From: an uncultured Actinomycetes bacterium
GTDB lineage: Bacteria; Actinomycetota; Actinomycetes; S36-B12
Direction: 5' to 3'
DNA length: 19,178 nt
Assembly (NCBI GenBank): GCA_937876275.1
Contig: CALFIA010000341.1
Span: 1 to 19,178, forward strand
The notes under the pieces were generated by a model that made no database searches, was not told the origin of the DNA, and saw only the letters and a list, made by a program, of their open reading frames with translations. Every line of letters begins with the position of its first letter. Position 1 is the stretch's first letter. A program made the position numbers and the translations under genes. Of the stretch, positions 13,704-19,178 are shown one piece after another.

Positions 13704-14243
13704 TCAGGCAGTATCGCGCGGAGCGGCCAGATGGGCGAAGGCGGAGAGATTAGCCGTGGATTCACCCGACTTGACCCTCCATGCCCATTCCTTGCGAATA
13801 GCAGTCTCGAAGCCCAGCTCGAGAATGATGTTGAAGGAGTTGTCGGAGTATTCCAGGATCGCGCCGAGAATGCGGTCGAGTTCTTCCTCGCTCAGGTTCG
13901 CATTCGGCACCTTGCCGGTGAGATAGATGTCGCCGAACTGATCGATGCTGAAGGCCACCGCATACATGCGGCGATTGCGTTCGAGAAGCCATTCGTACAC
14001 GCCTTTGTGGTTCTCATCGGGATTTCGTGCGACGAAGGCATTGATGGTCAGTGAGTGCTTGCCGATGCTCAGCGCGACGTTGGTCATCAGCTTGTGAGTG
14101 CCCGGGAGAACCACGATGTACGTGGTGTTGTTGGTATCGGGTGTCACGGTCTTCTCGCACGGCAGTTCGTGCTTGATGCAGTACTCCTCGATCACTGCCG
14201 CCGTGTGGCTCGTGCCGGGATCGTTGCTCGTGTCGTGGCTCAT
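13704..14243 (-). CDS. YbjN domain-containing protein
   Basis: This 179-residue soluble protein carries a YbjN-type alpha/beta domain. Typical stretches are NNTTYIVVLPGTHKLMTNVALSIG, SLTINAFVARNPDENHKGVYEWLLERN, then MYAVAFSIDQFGDIYLTGKVP and LSEEELDRILGAILEYSD. The fold is related to type III secretion chaperones, and YbjN proteins are linked to stress tolerance, but no molecular activity is established. Its ATG overlaps the mshA stop (ATGA), so translation is coupled to mycothiol synthesis. The same pairing is seen in mycobacteria. Confidence 0.88.
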   Translation of the reverse strand: MSHDTSNDPGTSHTAAVIEEYCIKHELPCEKTVTPDTNNTTYIVVLPGTHKLMTNVALSIGKHSLTINAFVARNPDENHKGVYEWLLERNRRMYAVAFSIDQFGDIYLTGKVPNANLSEEELDRILGAILEYSDNSFNIILELGFETAIRKEWAWRVKSGESTANLSAFAHLAAPRDTA

Positions 14244-15610
14244 GCGTGAACGGCCAGCTCGCTATTGCGGTAATTCGCCAATGCCGCGCGATACGAGTCG
14301 AGCAGGCCGAGCGTGGTTGATTCCCAGCCGAAAGTCGCAGCATGCATGCGCGCCCCACGGGCGAGTTCATCGAGGCGCGCGGGATTGCGCAGCAGGCTCG
14401 CAAGAGTGTGGGAATAGGAGTTGACCGCATGGCCGTCGATCAGCACGCCGGAGACCTCGTGATTGACCGCAGTGCGCAGGCCTCCGACCGCCGAAGCAAC
14501 GACGGGAGTACCGCAGGCCTGAGATTCGACGGCCACGAGGCCGAAGGACTCGCTGTAACTCGGCACGACAGTGATGTCGGCCGCGCGGAACCAGTCGACG
14601 AGGGTCGCACGATCATTCGGCGGTTCGAAGCGCACGATGTCGGAGATACCGAGGTCTTGTGCAAGCTCGATGAGGCTGGTCGGATGCTCCAGGCCATTAC
14701 CGGAAGGGCCACCGCAGATCACGACTAGCAGCTCATCGCGCAGTGACGGATCGTCGGCCACCATGCGGGCTGCAGCGCGCACGAGAATGTCAGGAGCCTT
14801 GAGTGGCTGAATTCGGCCGACAAAGAGCAGGATCCGCTTATAAGCGAGGTTGTGCACCTGCGTGCCGCGTCCGGTCAGACTCGCGAGATTGCTCTCGGAT
14901 GTTCGCTTCATCAAGCGCTCGCGGGCTTCTCGCTTGTCACCCGGAGTGAAGAGCTCAAGATCAACGCCGGGGTGCACGGTGTCGACGTGTGCGGGGTTAG
15001 CGCCGTACAGCTCGATGAGTTGCTGTGCCTCAATGCCGGTGTTTGCGATCAGACGAGTGCTCGCAGCCACGACCTGCTCTTCGCCGATCACGCGAAGTTG
15101 CGGCTCGGGTGTATCGCCATCGGCGAGTTCGAGGTTTTTGACCTTCGCCATCGTGTGCATCGTGTGCACGAGCGGAACATTCCACCGCTCCGAGGCGAGC
15201 CAGCCGACTTGGCCGGAGAGCCAGTAGTGCGAATGAATGAGATCGAACCAGCCCTCGGGATGCGAGGCCTCCACGCGCAGCAGACCGGCGGTCACTGCGC
15301 ACAGCTGACCGGGGAGATCTTCCTTGCGCAGACCCTCAAACGGACCGGCCGTCAGATGGCGGACCTTTACCCCGGGCGCCAGCTCGACCACGCTTGCGTG
15401 GTCGCTGCTCGTGGCGCGAGTGAAGATCTCGACCTCGGTGCCGGCGAGAGCCAGGCGCTTAGCGGTCTCGACCACGTAGACATTCATGCCGCCGGCATCG
15501 CCCGTGCCTGGTTGGTCGAGTGGGCTCGTATGAATGGAGAGCAGGGCGACACGACGCGGGTTGGCCAGCTGGCCAGCTGCGTGGGCGAGGGGGAAGGCGC
15601 CGGATGTCAC
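14240..15610 (-). CDS. mshA: D-inositol-3-phosphate glycosyltransferase MshA
   Basis: MshA joins N-acetylglucosamine from UDP-GlcNAc to inositol 3-phosphate, the first step of mycothiol synthesis. The 456-residue GT-B protein has the family motif GTGDAGGMNVYV (35-46), DLIHSHYWLSG (123-133), VGRIQPLKAPDIL (264-276) and PSYSESFGLVAVESQACGTPVV in the donor site. The start is a GTG with CACACT six bases upstream. An insertion-like region (about 225-258) lies before the C-terminal domain, as in other MshA proteins. It lies 84 bp after phoU. The gene indicates that the organism uses mycothiol as its low-molecular-weight thiol. Confidence 0.96.
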   Translation of the reverse strand: MTSGAFPLAHAAGQLANPRRVALLSIHTSPLDQPGTGDAGGMNVYVVETAKRLALAGTEVEIFTRATSSDHASVVELAPGVKVRHLTAGPFEGLRKEDLPGQLCAVTAGLLRVEASHPEGWFDLIHSHYWLSGQVGWLASERWNVPLVHTMHTMAKVKNLELADGDTPEPQLRVIGEEQVVAASTRLIANTGIEAQQLIELYGANPAHVDTVHPGVDLELFTPGDKREARERLMKRTSESNLASLTGRGTQVHNLAYKRILLFVGRIQPLKAPDILVRAAARMVADDPSLRDELLVVICGGPSGNGLEHPTSLIELAQDLGISDIVRFEPPNDRATLVDWFRAADITVVPSYSESFGLVAVESQACGTPVVASAVGGLRTAVNHEVSGVLIDGHAVNSYSHTLASLLRNPARLDELARGARMHAATFGWESTTLGLLDSYRAALANYRNSELAVHA

Positions 15611-15694
15611 CTCTTAAGTGTGGCCCATGGGGCACCGCTGAGCCAATGGAGCGCATGATTCGGCCCGTGAGGAGCCGTGCGAGGTGGCTGTTGC

Positions 15695-16363
15695 CTAGTC
15701 GAGCATGACTCCTGCGTACGGCTCGCCGGTGACGACGTTGACCACGCGCTTGGTGACGCTCACGGCGTGATCGGCGTATCGCTCGTAGTAGCGCGAGAGC
15801 AGAGTAACGTCAATGGCCGCCTCTACTCCGTGCTGCCAGTGATCAGAGAGCACGATGGTGAAGAGCTCGCGATGAACGCGATCCATCTCCGAGTCCTCCT
15901 CGGCAATGTCGGTCGCGAGCGTGACGTCCTGGCTCGTGATGACGGCCGCGGTCTTGTTGATGATGCCCTCGGCAAGTCGCCCCATGTGGGCGAAGGTCGC
16001 AGCGAGTTCGGCGGGAACTGCAGTATTCGGAAAGCGCAGGCGCGCCTGCTTGGCCACGTGCCGGGCGAGATCACCCATGCGCTCGAGGCTCGCGGCGATC
16101 CGCAGGGCACCAATGGCGATGCGAAGGTCGCGGCCGGTGGGGGCATCGTTGGCGATGATCTCGATGCAGCGCTCCTCGATGGCCGACGTGCGGATGTCGA
16201 TCTCATCGTCGTTGTGGATCACCTGTTGAGCGATGCTCAGATTGGCTTCCAAGAGGGCCGTGGTGGCCAGGTTCATGGCAGCACCTACGAGCTTGGCGAC
16301 CTCGACGAGCTCGGCGTTGACGGCCAGGAGCTCACCGTGAGGGGCGTTGCTGATGTCAGTCAT
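15695..16363 (-). CDS. phoU: Phosphate signalling protein PhoU
   Basis: The 222-residue protein is all-helical with two PhoU repeats. Repeat one holds HNDDEIDIRTSAIEERCIEI, and repeat two holds AEEDSEMDRVHRELFTIV; the acidic residues in each bind metal. LRIAIGALRIAASLERMGDLARHVA and the matching SRYYERYADHAVSVTKRV are the paired family helices. PhoU damps the phosphate sensor kinase when phosphate is plentiful. The frame is open upstream to 16528, but only the ATG at 16363 gives a normal-length protein, with a GGAGAG ribosome site 11 bases away. It is divergent from senX3. No phosphate transporter (pst) genes lie in the window. Confidence 0.94.
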   Translation of the reverse strand: MTDISNAPHGELLAVNAELVEVAKLVGAAMNLATTALLEANLSIAQQVIHNDDEIDIRTSAIEERCIEIIANDAPTGRDLRIAIGALRIAASLERMGDLARHVAKQARLRFPNTAVPAELAATFAHMGRLAEGIINKTAAVITSQDVTLATDIAEEDSEMDRVHRELFTIVLSDHWQHGVEAAIDVTLLSRYYERYADHAVSVTKRVVNVVTGEPYAGVMLD

Positions 16364-16397
16364 GCGTTCAGGGCTCTCCGAGGTAGTGGGCACTCGT

Positions 16398-16414
16398 TTA
16401 ACCCTCTGGGTTAA
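16398..16414. promoter_or_regulatory. TTAACCC inverted repeat, possible operator
   Basis: A perfect 7-bp inverted repeat (TTAACCC / GGGTTAA) with a 3-base centre lies in the phoU leader, 35 bp before its ATG. Relative to the proposed phoU start of transcription it would sit at about +13 to +29, a place typical of repressor binding. I do not recognise the regulator. Confidence 0.5.
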
Positions 16415-16433
16415 CGGCGGGTGTACGGCTTCG

Positions 16434-16439
16434 AGAATA
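16434..16439 (-). promoter_or_regulatory. Possible -10 box of phoU
   Basis: TATTCT on the minus strand would start transcription near 16427, giving a leader of about 64 bases. The -35 is poor, and a GTTCAT box lies at about -44 to -49. Both fit activation by RegX3. Confidence 0.45.
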
Positions 16440-16471
16440 CGCGGCAATTGTGCCACCGCATTTCGGGCCAA

Positions 16472-16518
16472 TGAACGCCAACAGGCCCTAAAGTGAACAG
16501 TAGGTGTCGCAAGTGAAC
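16472..16518 (-). promoter_or_regulatory. PHO-box-like GTTCA repeats (probable RegX3 site)
   Basis: On the minus strand GTTCAC occurs at 16518-16513 and 16498-16493, and GTTCAT at 16476-16471, spaced 20 and 22 bases apart, about two helical turns. A weaker CACC copy lies between the first two. Streptomyces PhoP boxes are direct repeats of GTTCACC, and mycobacterial RegX3 sites are similar. The repeats lie between phoU and senX3, the usual place for autoregulation. Confidence 0.6.
16489..16494 (+). promoter_or_regulatory. Possible -10 box of senX3-regX3
   Basis: TAAAGT would start transcription near 16501 and leave a leader of about 63 bases containing the AGGAGGG ribosome site at 16550-16556. 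It overlaps one GTTCA repeat, and no clear -35 is seen. Confidence 0.4.
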
Positions 16519-16563
16519 CCTTGCTCAATTCTGGGCTACAGCGCCCCTGAGGAGGGCTGAGCG

Positions 16564-17763
16564 GTGAATTCTCGCCCCTATTCTTCCGACGTGGCGTCTC
16601 AGCGGCAGGTCGATTCCCTCCTCGACCGTGATCTCGAAGGCCTCCCCGCGGTGTCGGAGGAGGTCGCTCATGTGCTGGCCGTGCTCAATTCAGCCTCACT
16701 GGTCGTGACTCCTGAGGGGAAAGTACTCCGGGCGTCCTCCCGCGCTGTGGCCCTGGGCCTGGTTAATCGCTCTCAAGTGACCATCCCCGATCTCGTGGTT
16801 CTCGCCGCCGAGGTGGCTGCCGCAGGCGAGCCTCGCGAGGCAGAGCTCAAGGTGCGCCGCCCCCCGCTCGGCCGCGAATTGCTCGAAGTGCGAGCCCGGG
16901 CGACTGTCATCAGTGATGGCGTGGTGCTGATTCTGATTGATGATCTCTCTGACGACCGACGAGTCGATGCAGTGCGACGAGACTTCGTGGCGAACGTCTC
17001 GCATGAGCTGAAGACTCCGGTGGGGGCGCTCTCACTTCTCGCTGAGGCAATCGCTACCTCGCCTGATGATGTGGAGCAGGTACGTCACTTCGCTGAGCGT
17101 ATGCAGCTCGAGGCCTCGCGACTCGGTCACCTCATCCAAGACGTCATTGATCTCTCGCGCCTGCAAGGTGATGATCCCGTGCTTCGTGCCGAGATCGTGC
17201 CGGTTGAAGAACTCATCGTGCGTGCCATCGACGAACTTCGCACCGCTGCCAACGCGGCATCGATTGAATTCGTACGAGGCGAGTCAAATAGCGCACTGAT
17301 CTACGGTGACCGCAATCAACTTCTCACAGCGCTGCGCAATCTGCTCGCCAACGCTGTCTCGTACTCGCCTGCACATACTCGTATCGCCATCGACTGCCGA
17401 GTGGTCAACGACATTATCGACATCAGCATCACCGATCAAGGCGTGGGAATTCCGGCGGTCGAACTCGAGCGCATCTTCGAACGTTTTTACCGTGTCGACC
17501 CTGCCCGTTCTCGCGTCACCGGGGGCACCGGCCTCGGCCTTGCAATCGTCAAGCATGTATGCCAGAACCACGGTGGAGAGTGCACGGTGTGGTCTGAGGT
17601 TGGGGTGGGCTCGACCTTCACCCTGCGGCTGCCCGTCTACCAGGAGACAGCCTCCGGTGCGGGTCATTCGCATGAGTTCATGGTCGACTCCCTGGTCGTT
17701 CCCGTTGATACCGACCCCTTTGAATCCCTTGATAACACCAACCCTGCAGAGGTACATCAGTGA
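16564..17763 (+). CDS. senX3: SenX3/PhoR-type sensor histidine kinase without membrane segments
   Basis: This 399-residue kinase has a PAS-like region (about 35-125, LNSASLVVTPEGKVLRAS onward). A HisKA domain follows with phospho-acceptor His147 in FVANVSHELKTPVGAL. The HATPase domain has N box RNLLANAVSYSP (Asn263), DQGVGIP (291-297), ERFYR and GGTGLGLAIVKH (320-331). It phosphorylates RegX3 when phosphate is low. Known SenX3/PhoR proteins begin with membrane helices; this one does not, and an in-frame TGA six bases before the GTG rules out a longer form. A good AGGAGGG site supports the start. The acidic tail of about 35 residues is unusual. The stop overlaps regX3 (GTGA). Confidence 0.93.
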   Translation: MNSRPYSSDVASQRQVDSLLDRDLEGLPAVSEEVAHVLAVLNSASLVVTPEGKVLRASSRAVALGLVNRSQVTIPDLVVLAAEVAAAGEPREAELKVRRPPLGRELLEVRARATVISDGVVLILIDDLSDDRRVDAVRRDFVANVSHELKTPVGALSLLAEAIATSPDDVEQVRHFAERMQLEASRLGHLIQDVIDLSRLQGDDPVLRAEIVPVEELIVRAIDELRTAANAASIEFVRGESNSALIYGDRNQLLTALRNLLANAVSYSPAHTRIAIDCRVVNDIIDISITDQGVGIPAVELERIFERFYRVDPARSRVTGGTGLGLAIVKHVCQNHGGECTVWSEVGVGSTFTLRLPVYQETASGAGHSHEFMVDSLVVPVDTDPFESLDNTNPAEVHQ

Positions 17764-18440
17764 CACGAATCCTGGTCGTCGAGGACGAAGAGTCCTTCTC
17801 CGACGCACTGTCCTTCATGCTCAAGCGTGAAGGTTTCGAAGTAACCGTTGCCGCCGATGGCAATGTGGCCGTGAGTGAATTCGATGCCAACGGCGCCGAT
17901 CTCGTCCTGCTCGATCTCATGCTTCCCGGTATTTCGGGCACCGAGGTGTGCAAGAACATCCGCGGCAAGTCGAACGTGCCGATCATCATGGTGTCGGCGA
18001 AGGACGGCGAGATCGACAAGGTGCTCGGGCTAGAACTTGGCGCTGATGATTACGTCACCAAGCCTTTCAGTTCACGTGAACTGCTCGCGCGTGTACGCGC
18101 AGTGCTGCGCCGTCACGGGGAAGTCGATGAGTTGGTGCCGCTCGTAGTCGAAGCTGGCCCCGTGCGCATGGATGTTGATCGCCACGTCGTGACTGTGCGC
18201 GGTACTTCAGTTCCGATGCCGCTCAAGGAATTCGACTTGCTCGAAATGCTGGTGCGTAACTCGGGTCGAGTCATGACCCGCGGCCAGCTCATCGATCGCG
18301 TGTGGGGTGCCGACTACGTCGGTGACACCAAGACCCTCGACGTTCACGTCAAGCGCCTGCGCGCCAAGATCGAAGAAGACCCGGCGAATCCGGTTCATCT
18401 CGTCACTGTTCGTGGCCTTGGCTACAAGTACGAGGCCTAG
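17760..18440 (+). CDS. regX3: Phosphate response regulator RegX3 (OmpR/PhoB family)
   Basis: This 226-residue response regulator has a receiver domain (1-120) with acidic pocket Glu8-Asp9, phosphorylated Asp52 in LVLLDLMLP, Ser79 and Lys101 in DDYVTKPF. The C-terminal winged helix (about 130-226) has PLKEFDLLEMLVRNSGRVMTR, DTKTLDVHVKRLRAKIE and the end motif VRGLGYKYEA. It controls phosphate-starvation genes through GTTCAC-type boxes, which are present in front of senX3/phoU. The GTG start is coupled to the senX3 stop. A strong hairpin 24 bp downstream ends the operon. Confidence 0.96.
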   Translation: MTRILVVEDEESFSDALSFMLKREGFEVTVAADGNVAVSEFDANGADLVLLDLMLPGISGTEVCKNIRGKSNVPIIMVSAKDGEIDKVLGLELGADDYVTKPFSSRELLARVRAVLRRHGEVDELVPLVVEAGPVRMDVDRHVVTVRGTSVPMPLKEFDLLEMLVRNSGRVMTRGQLIDRVWGADYVGDTKTLDVHVKRLRAKIEEDPANPVHLVTVRGLGYKYEA

Positions 18441-18464
18441 ACCTTCGAAACATTCTCTTCACGA

Positions 18465-18496
18465 CGAAGGCCCCGCTCATTCGAGCGGGGCCTTCG
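18465..18496. terminator. Bidirectional hairpin terminator after regX3
   Basis: A perfect 14-bp stem (CGAAGGCCCCGCTC and its complement) with a 4-base loop lies between regX3 and the convergent LpqE-like gene. Its stem begins with CGAAGG like the one at 6307. Confidence 0.92.
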
Positions 18497-18512
18497 CGTT
18501 GACGTGGTGCGA

Positions 18513-19091
18513 CTAGCTGGCAGCAGGGCTCGCCTCGGCGCTCGCTACTGCTGAAGCCACGGGACTGGCCACGGGTGCCGGCGGGAAGCTCGGCGTAATG
18601 CCCTCGTAGATGCCGACCGCGGGAACGGTGAGCACCTTGGTCTCGACCGTGCCGTTGACCTCGAAGGCGATGCTGATCGGAACATAGGTGCTGACTGCGG
18701 CGTCAAGATTCTTCACCGAGATCGACTGATCGGATTCGTAGCCGAAGCCGACAGACTGGCCGGGAAGGATCTGGCCGAGGCCCAAGGTGACCGCGACATC
18801 GCCGTTGGCCAGGGTCTTGTCGCCGATGGTCACGCCACGCAGGTACTCGATCTCCGGGCCTAGATTGATGAAGCGGCCGATCAGCGAGGCGGTGCCGGCC
18901 TCGGGGCCGAGCACCAAGGTCAGGCTCTGGGCCTTGAGGTTGCCGACCTGGACCTGCACGCCATCGCCACTGTTCATCGTGGCCTGGGCCGTGGTCGTGG
19001 CCTGCTGGCCCTGGAAGCACCCGCCCAGGAGGGGGGAGACGGCCACGAGGGCCACGGCCAGGGCTGCTGAGGTAAGTGCTGATCGCTTCAC
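18513..19091 (-). CDS. LpqE-like secreted lipoprotein
   Basis: The 192-residue product has a signal peptide (KRSALTSAALAVALVAV) with lipobox LLGGC (Cys25). A beta-rich domain follows (VQVQVGNLKAQSLTLVLGPEAGTASLIGRFINLGPEIEYL..) that resembles LpqE and PCu(A)C-type proteins. The end is an Ala/Ser/Pro repeat tail (ASPVASAVASAEASP). PCu(A)C proteins bind copper through His/Met; the visible mature part has no His and almost no Met, so copper carriage is not supported. LpqE sits beside carD in mycobacteria, which agrees with a promoter leaving the window here. The GTG at 19091 is chosen over 19097 because TAGCCT lies six bases before it. Confidence 0.75.
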   Translation of the reverse strand: MKRSALTSAALAVALVAVSPLLGGCFQGQQATTTAQATMNSGDGVQVQVGNLKAQSLTLVLGPEAGTASLIGRFINLGPEIEYLRGVTIGDKTLANGDVAVTLGLGQILPGQSVGFGYESDQSISVKNLDAAVSTYVPISIAFEVNGTVETKVLTVPAVGIYEGITPSFPPAPVASPVASAVASAEASPAAS

Positions 19092-19097
19092 GGGCAC

Positions 19098-19103
19098 AGG
19101 CTA
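19098..19103 (-). promoter_or_regulatory. Start-coupled -10 box of the LpqE-like gene
   Basis: TAGCCT on the minus strand lies exactly six bases before the GTG at 19091 and directly touches the other candidate GTG at 19097. A leaderless mRNA starting at 19091 is favoured. The same hexamer drives the lipoprotein gene at 6871. Confidence 0.58.
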
Positions 19104-19166
19104 TAGGGGAACCCTAGGGGGATTCTCGGCGGCACTCGTTCGGGAAATGGGGCGTTGATCACGTGG

Positions 19167-19172
19167 TAAAGT
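19167..19172 (+). promoter_or_regulatory. -10 box of a gene starting just beyond the window
   Basis: TAAAGT is followed by exactly six bases and then the window ends. By the pattern of this genome a start codon is expected at 19179. From the LpqE neighbourhood it may be carD, but that is a guess. Confidence 0.45.
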
Positions 19173-19178
19173 TGGCCC

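Noticed and set aside
14852..15658. 268-codon plus-strand open frame opposite mshA
   Set aside because: It lies fully within the secure mshA gene and encodes no recognisable domain.
15677..16414. 245-codon plus-strand open frame opposite phoU
   Set aside because: It mirrors phoU, has no family motif, and its start lacks a ribosome site or -10 box; it arises from GC-rich codon use.
16364..16528. 55-residue N-terminal extension of PhoU
   Set aside because: It would make PhoU far longer than usual, and it covers the repeats and dyad of the regulatory region.
1..19178. CRISPR arrays, tRNA or rRNA genes, insertion sequences, att sites
   Set aside because: No regular direct repeats, no cloverleaf with CCA-stem features, no transposase or integrase motif and no terminal repeats were seen in reading both strands.

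Overview
The window looks like a chromosomal segment of a moderately GC-rich member of the Actinomycetes. Genes that point there are mshA (mycothiol synthesis), a SepX/GlpR-type septation protein, a DUF2516 protein, the senX3-regX3 pair next to phoU, and the gene neighbourhood FmdB / 5-formyl-THF cyclo-ligase / galU / rimJ / sepX. GTG starts are frequent. Many genes carry a TANNNT box exactly six bases before the start codon, which suggests leaderless mRNAs. I see no phage, IS, CRISPR, tRNA or rRNA signal. It reads as ordinary core chromosome with one accessory-looking sugar operon.

Layout. 1-1287 (+): 3' part of a class III aminotransferase, converging on mscL. 1275-2479 (-): mscL, a SAF/RcpC-like membrane protein and an FmdB-type zinc ribbon protein; the last has a near-perfect CIRCE (HrcA) operator. 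2584-3320 (+): two overlapping crcB fluoride-channel genes. 3310-3900 (-): 5-formyltetrahydrofolate cyclo-ligase, divergent from galU-rimJ (+, 3935-5454) and then sepX (5531-6289). A strong bidirectional hairpin separates sepX from a cysteine-containing lipoprotein (-). 6924-11258 (-): a tightly packed sugar operon, transcribed as GT4 glycosyltransferase, unknown probable alpha-helical barrel protein, GH130 enzyme and mannose-isomerase-type cupin. 11465-12807: a small zinc-ribbon protein (+), a DUF429 protein (-) and a DUF2516 membrane protein (+). 12881-16363 (-): phoU, mshA, a YbjN-domain protein and gpmA. 16564-18440 (+): senX3-regX3. 18513-19091 (-): an LpqE-like lipoprotein. The last bases hold the promoter of a gene starting just outside the window.

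How the parts fit together. The right side joins phosphate sensing (SenX3-RegX3-PhoU) with mycothiol synthesis and glycolysis. The phoU/senX3 intergenic region carries three GTTCA-type repeats about two helical turns apart and a separate TTAACCC dyad, so RegX3 autoregulation is likely. The sensor kinase has no transmembrane segment, and an in-frame stop rules out a longer N-terminus. The left side holds stress and envelope functions (osmotic channel, HrcA-controlled FmdB protein, fluoride export) and UDP-glucose supply. The four-gene GT4/GH130 operon is the best candidate for a poorly described pathway. It probably makes and recycles a mannose-containing oligosaccharide or glycoconjugate, but the substrate cannot be read from sequence alone.
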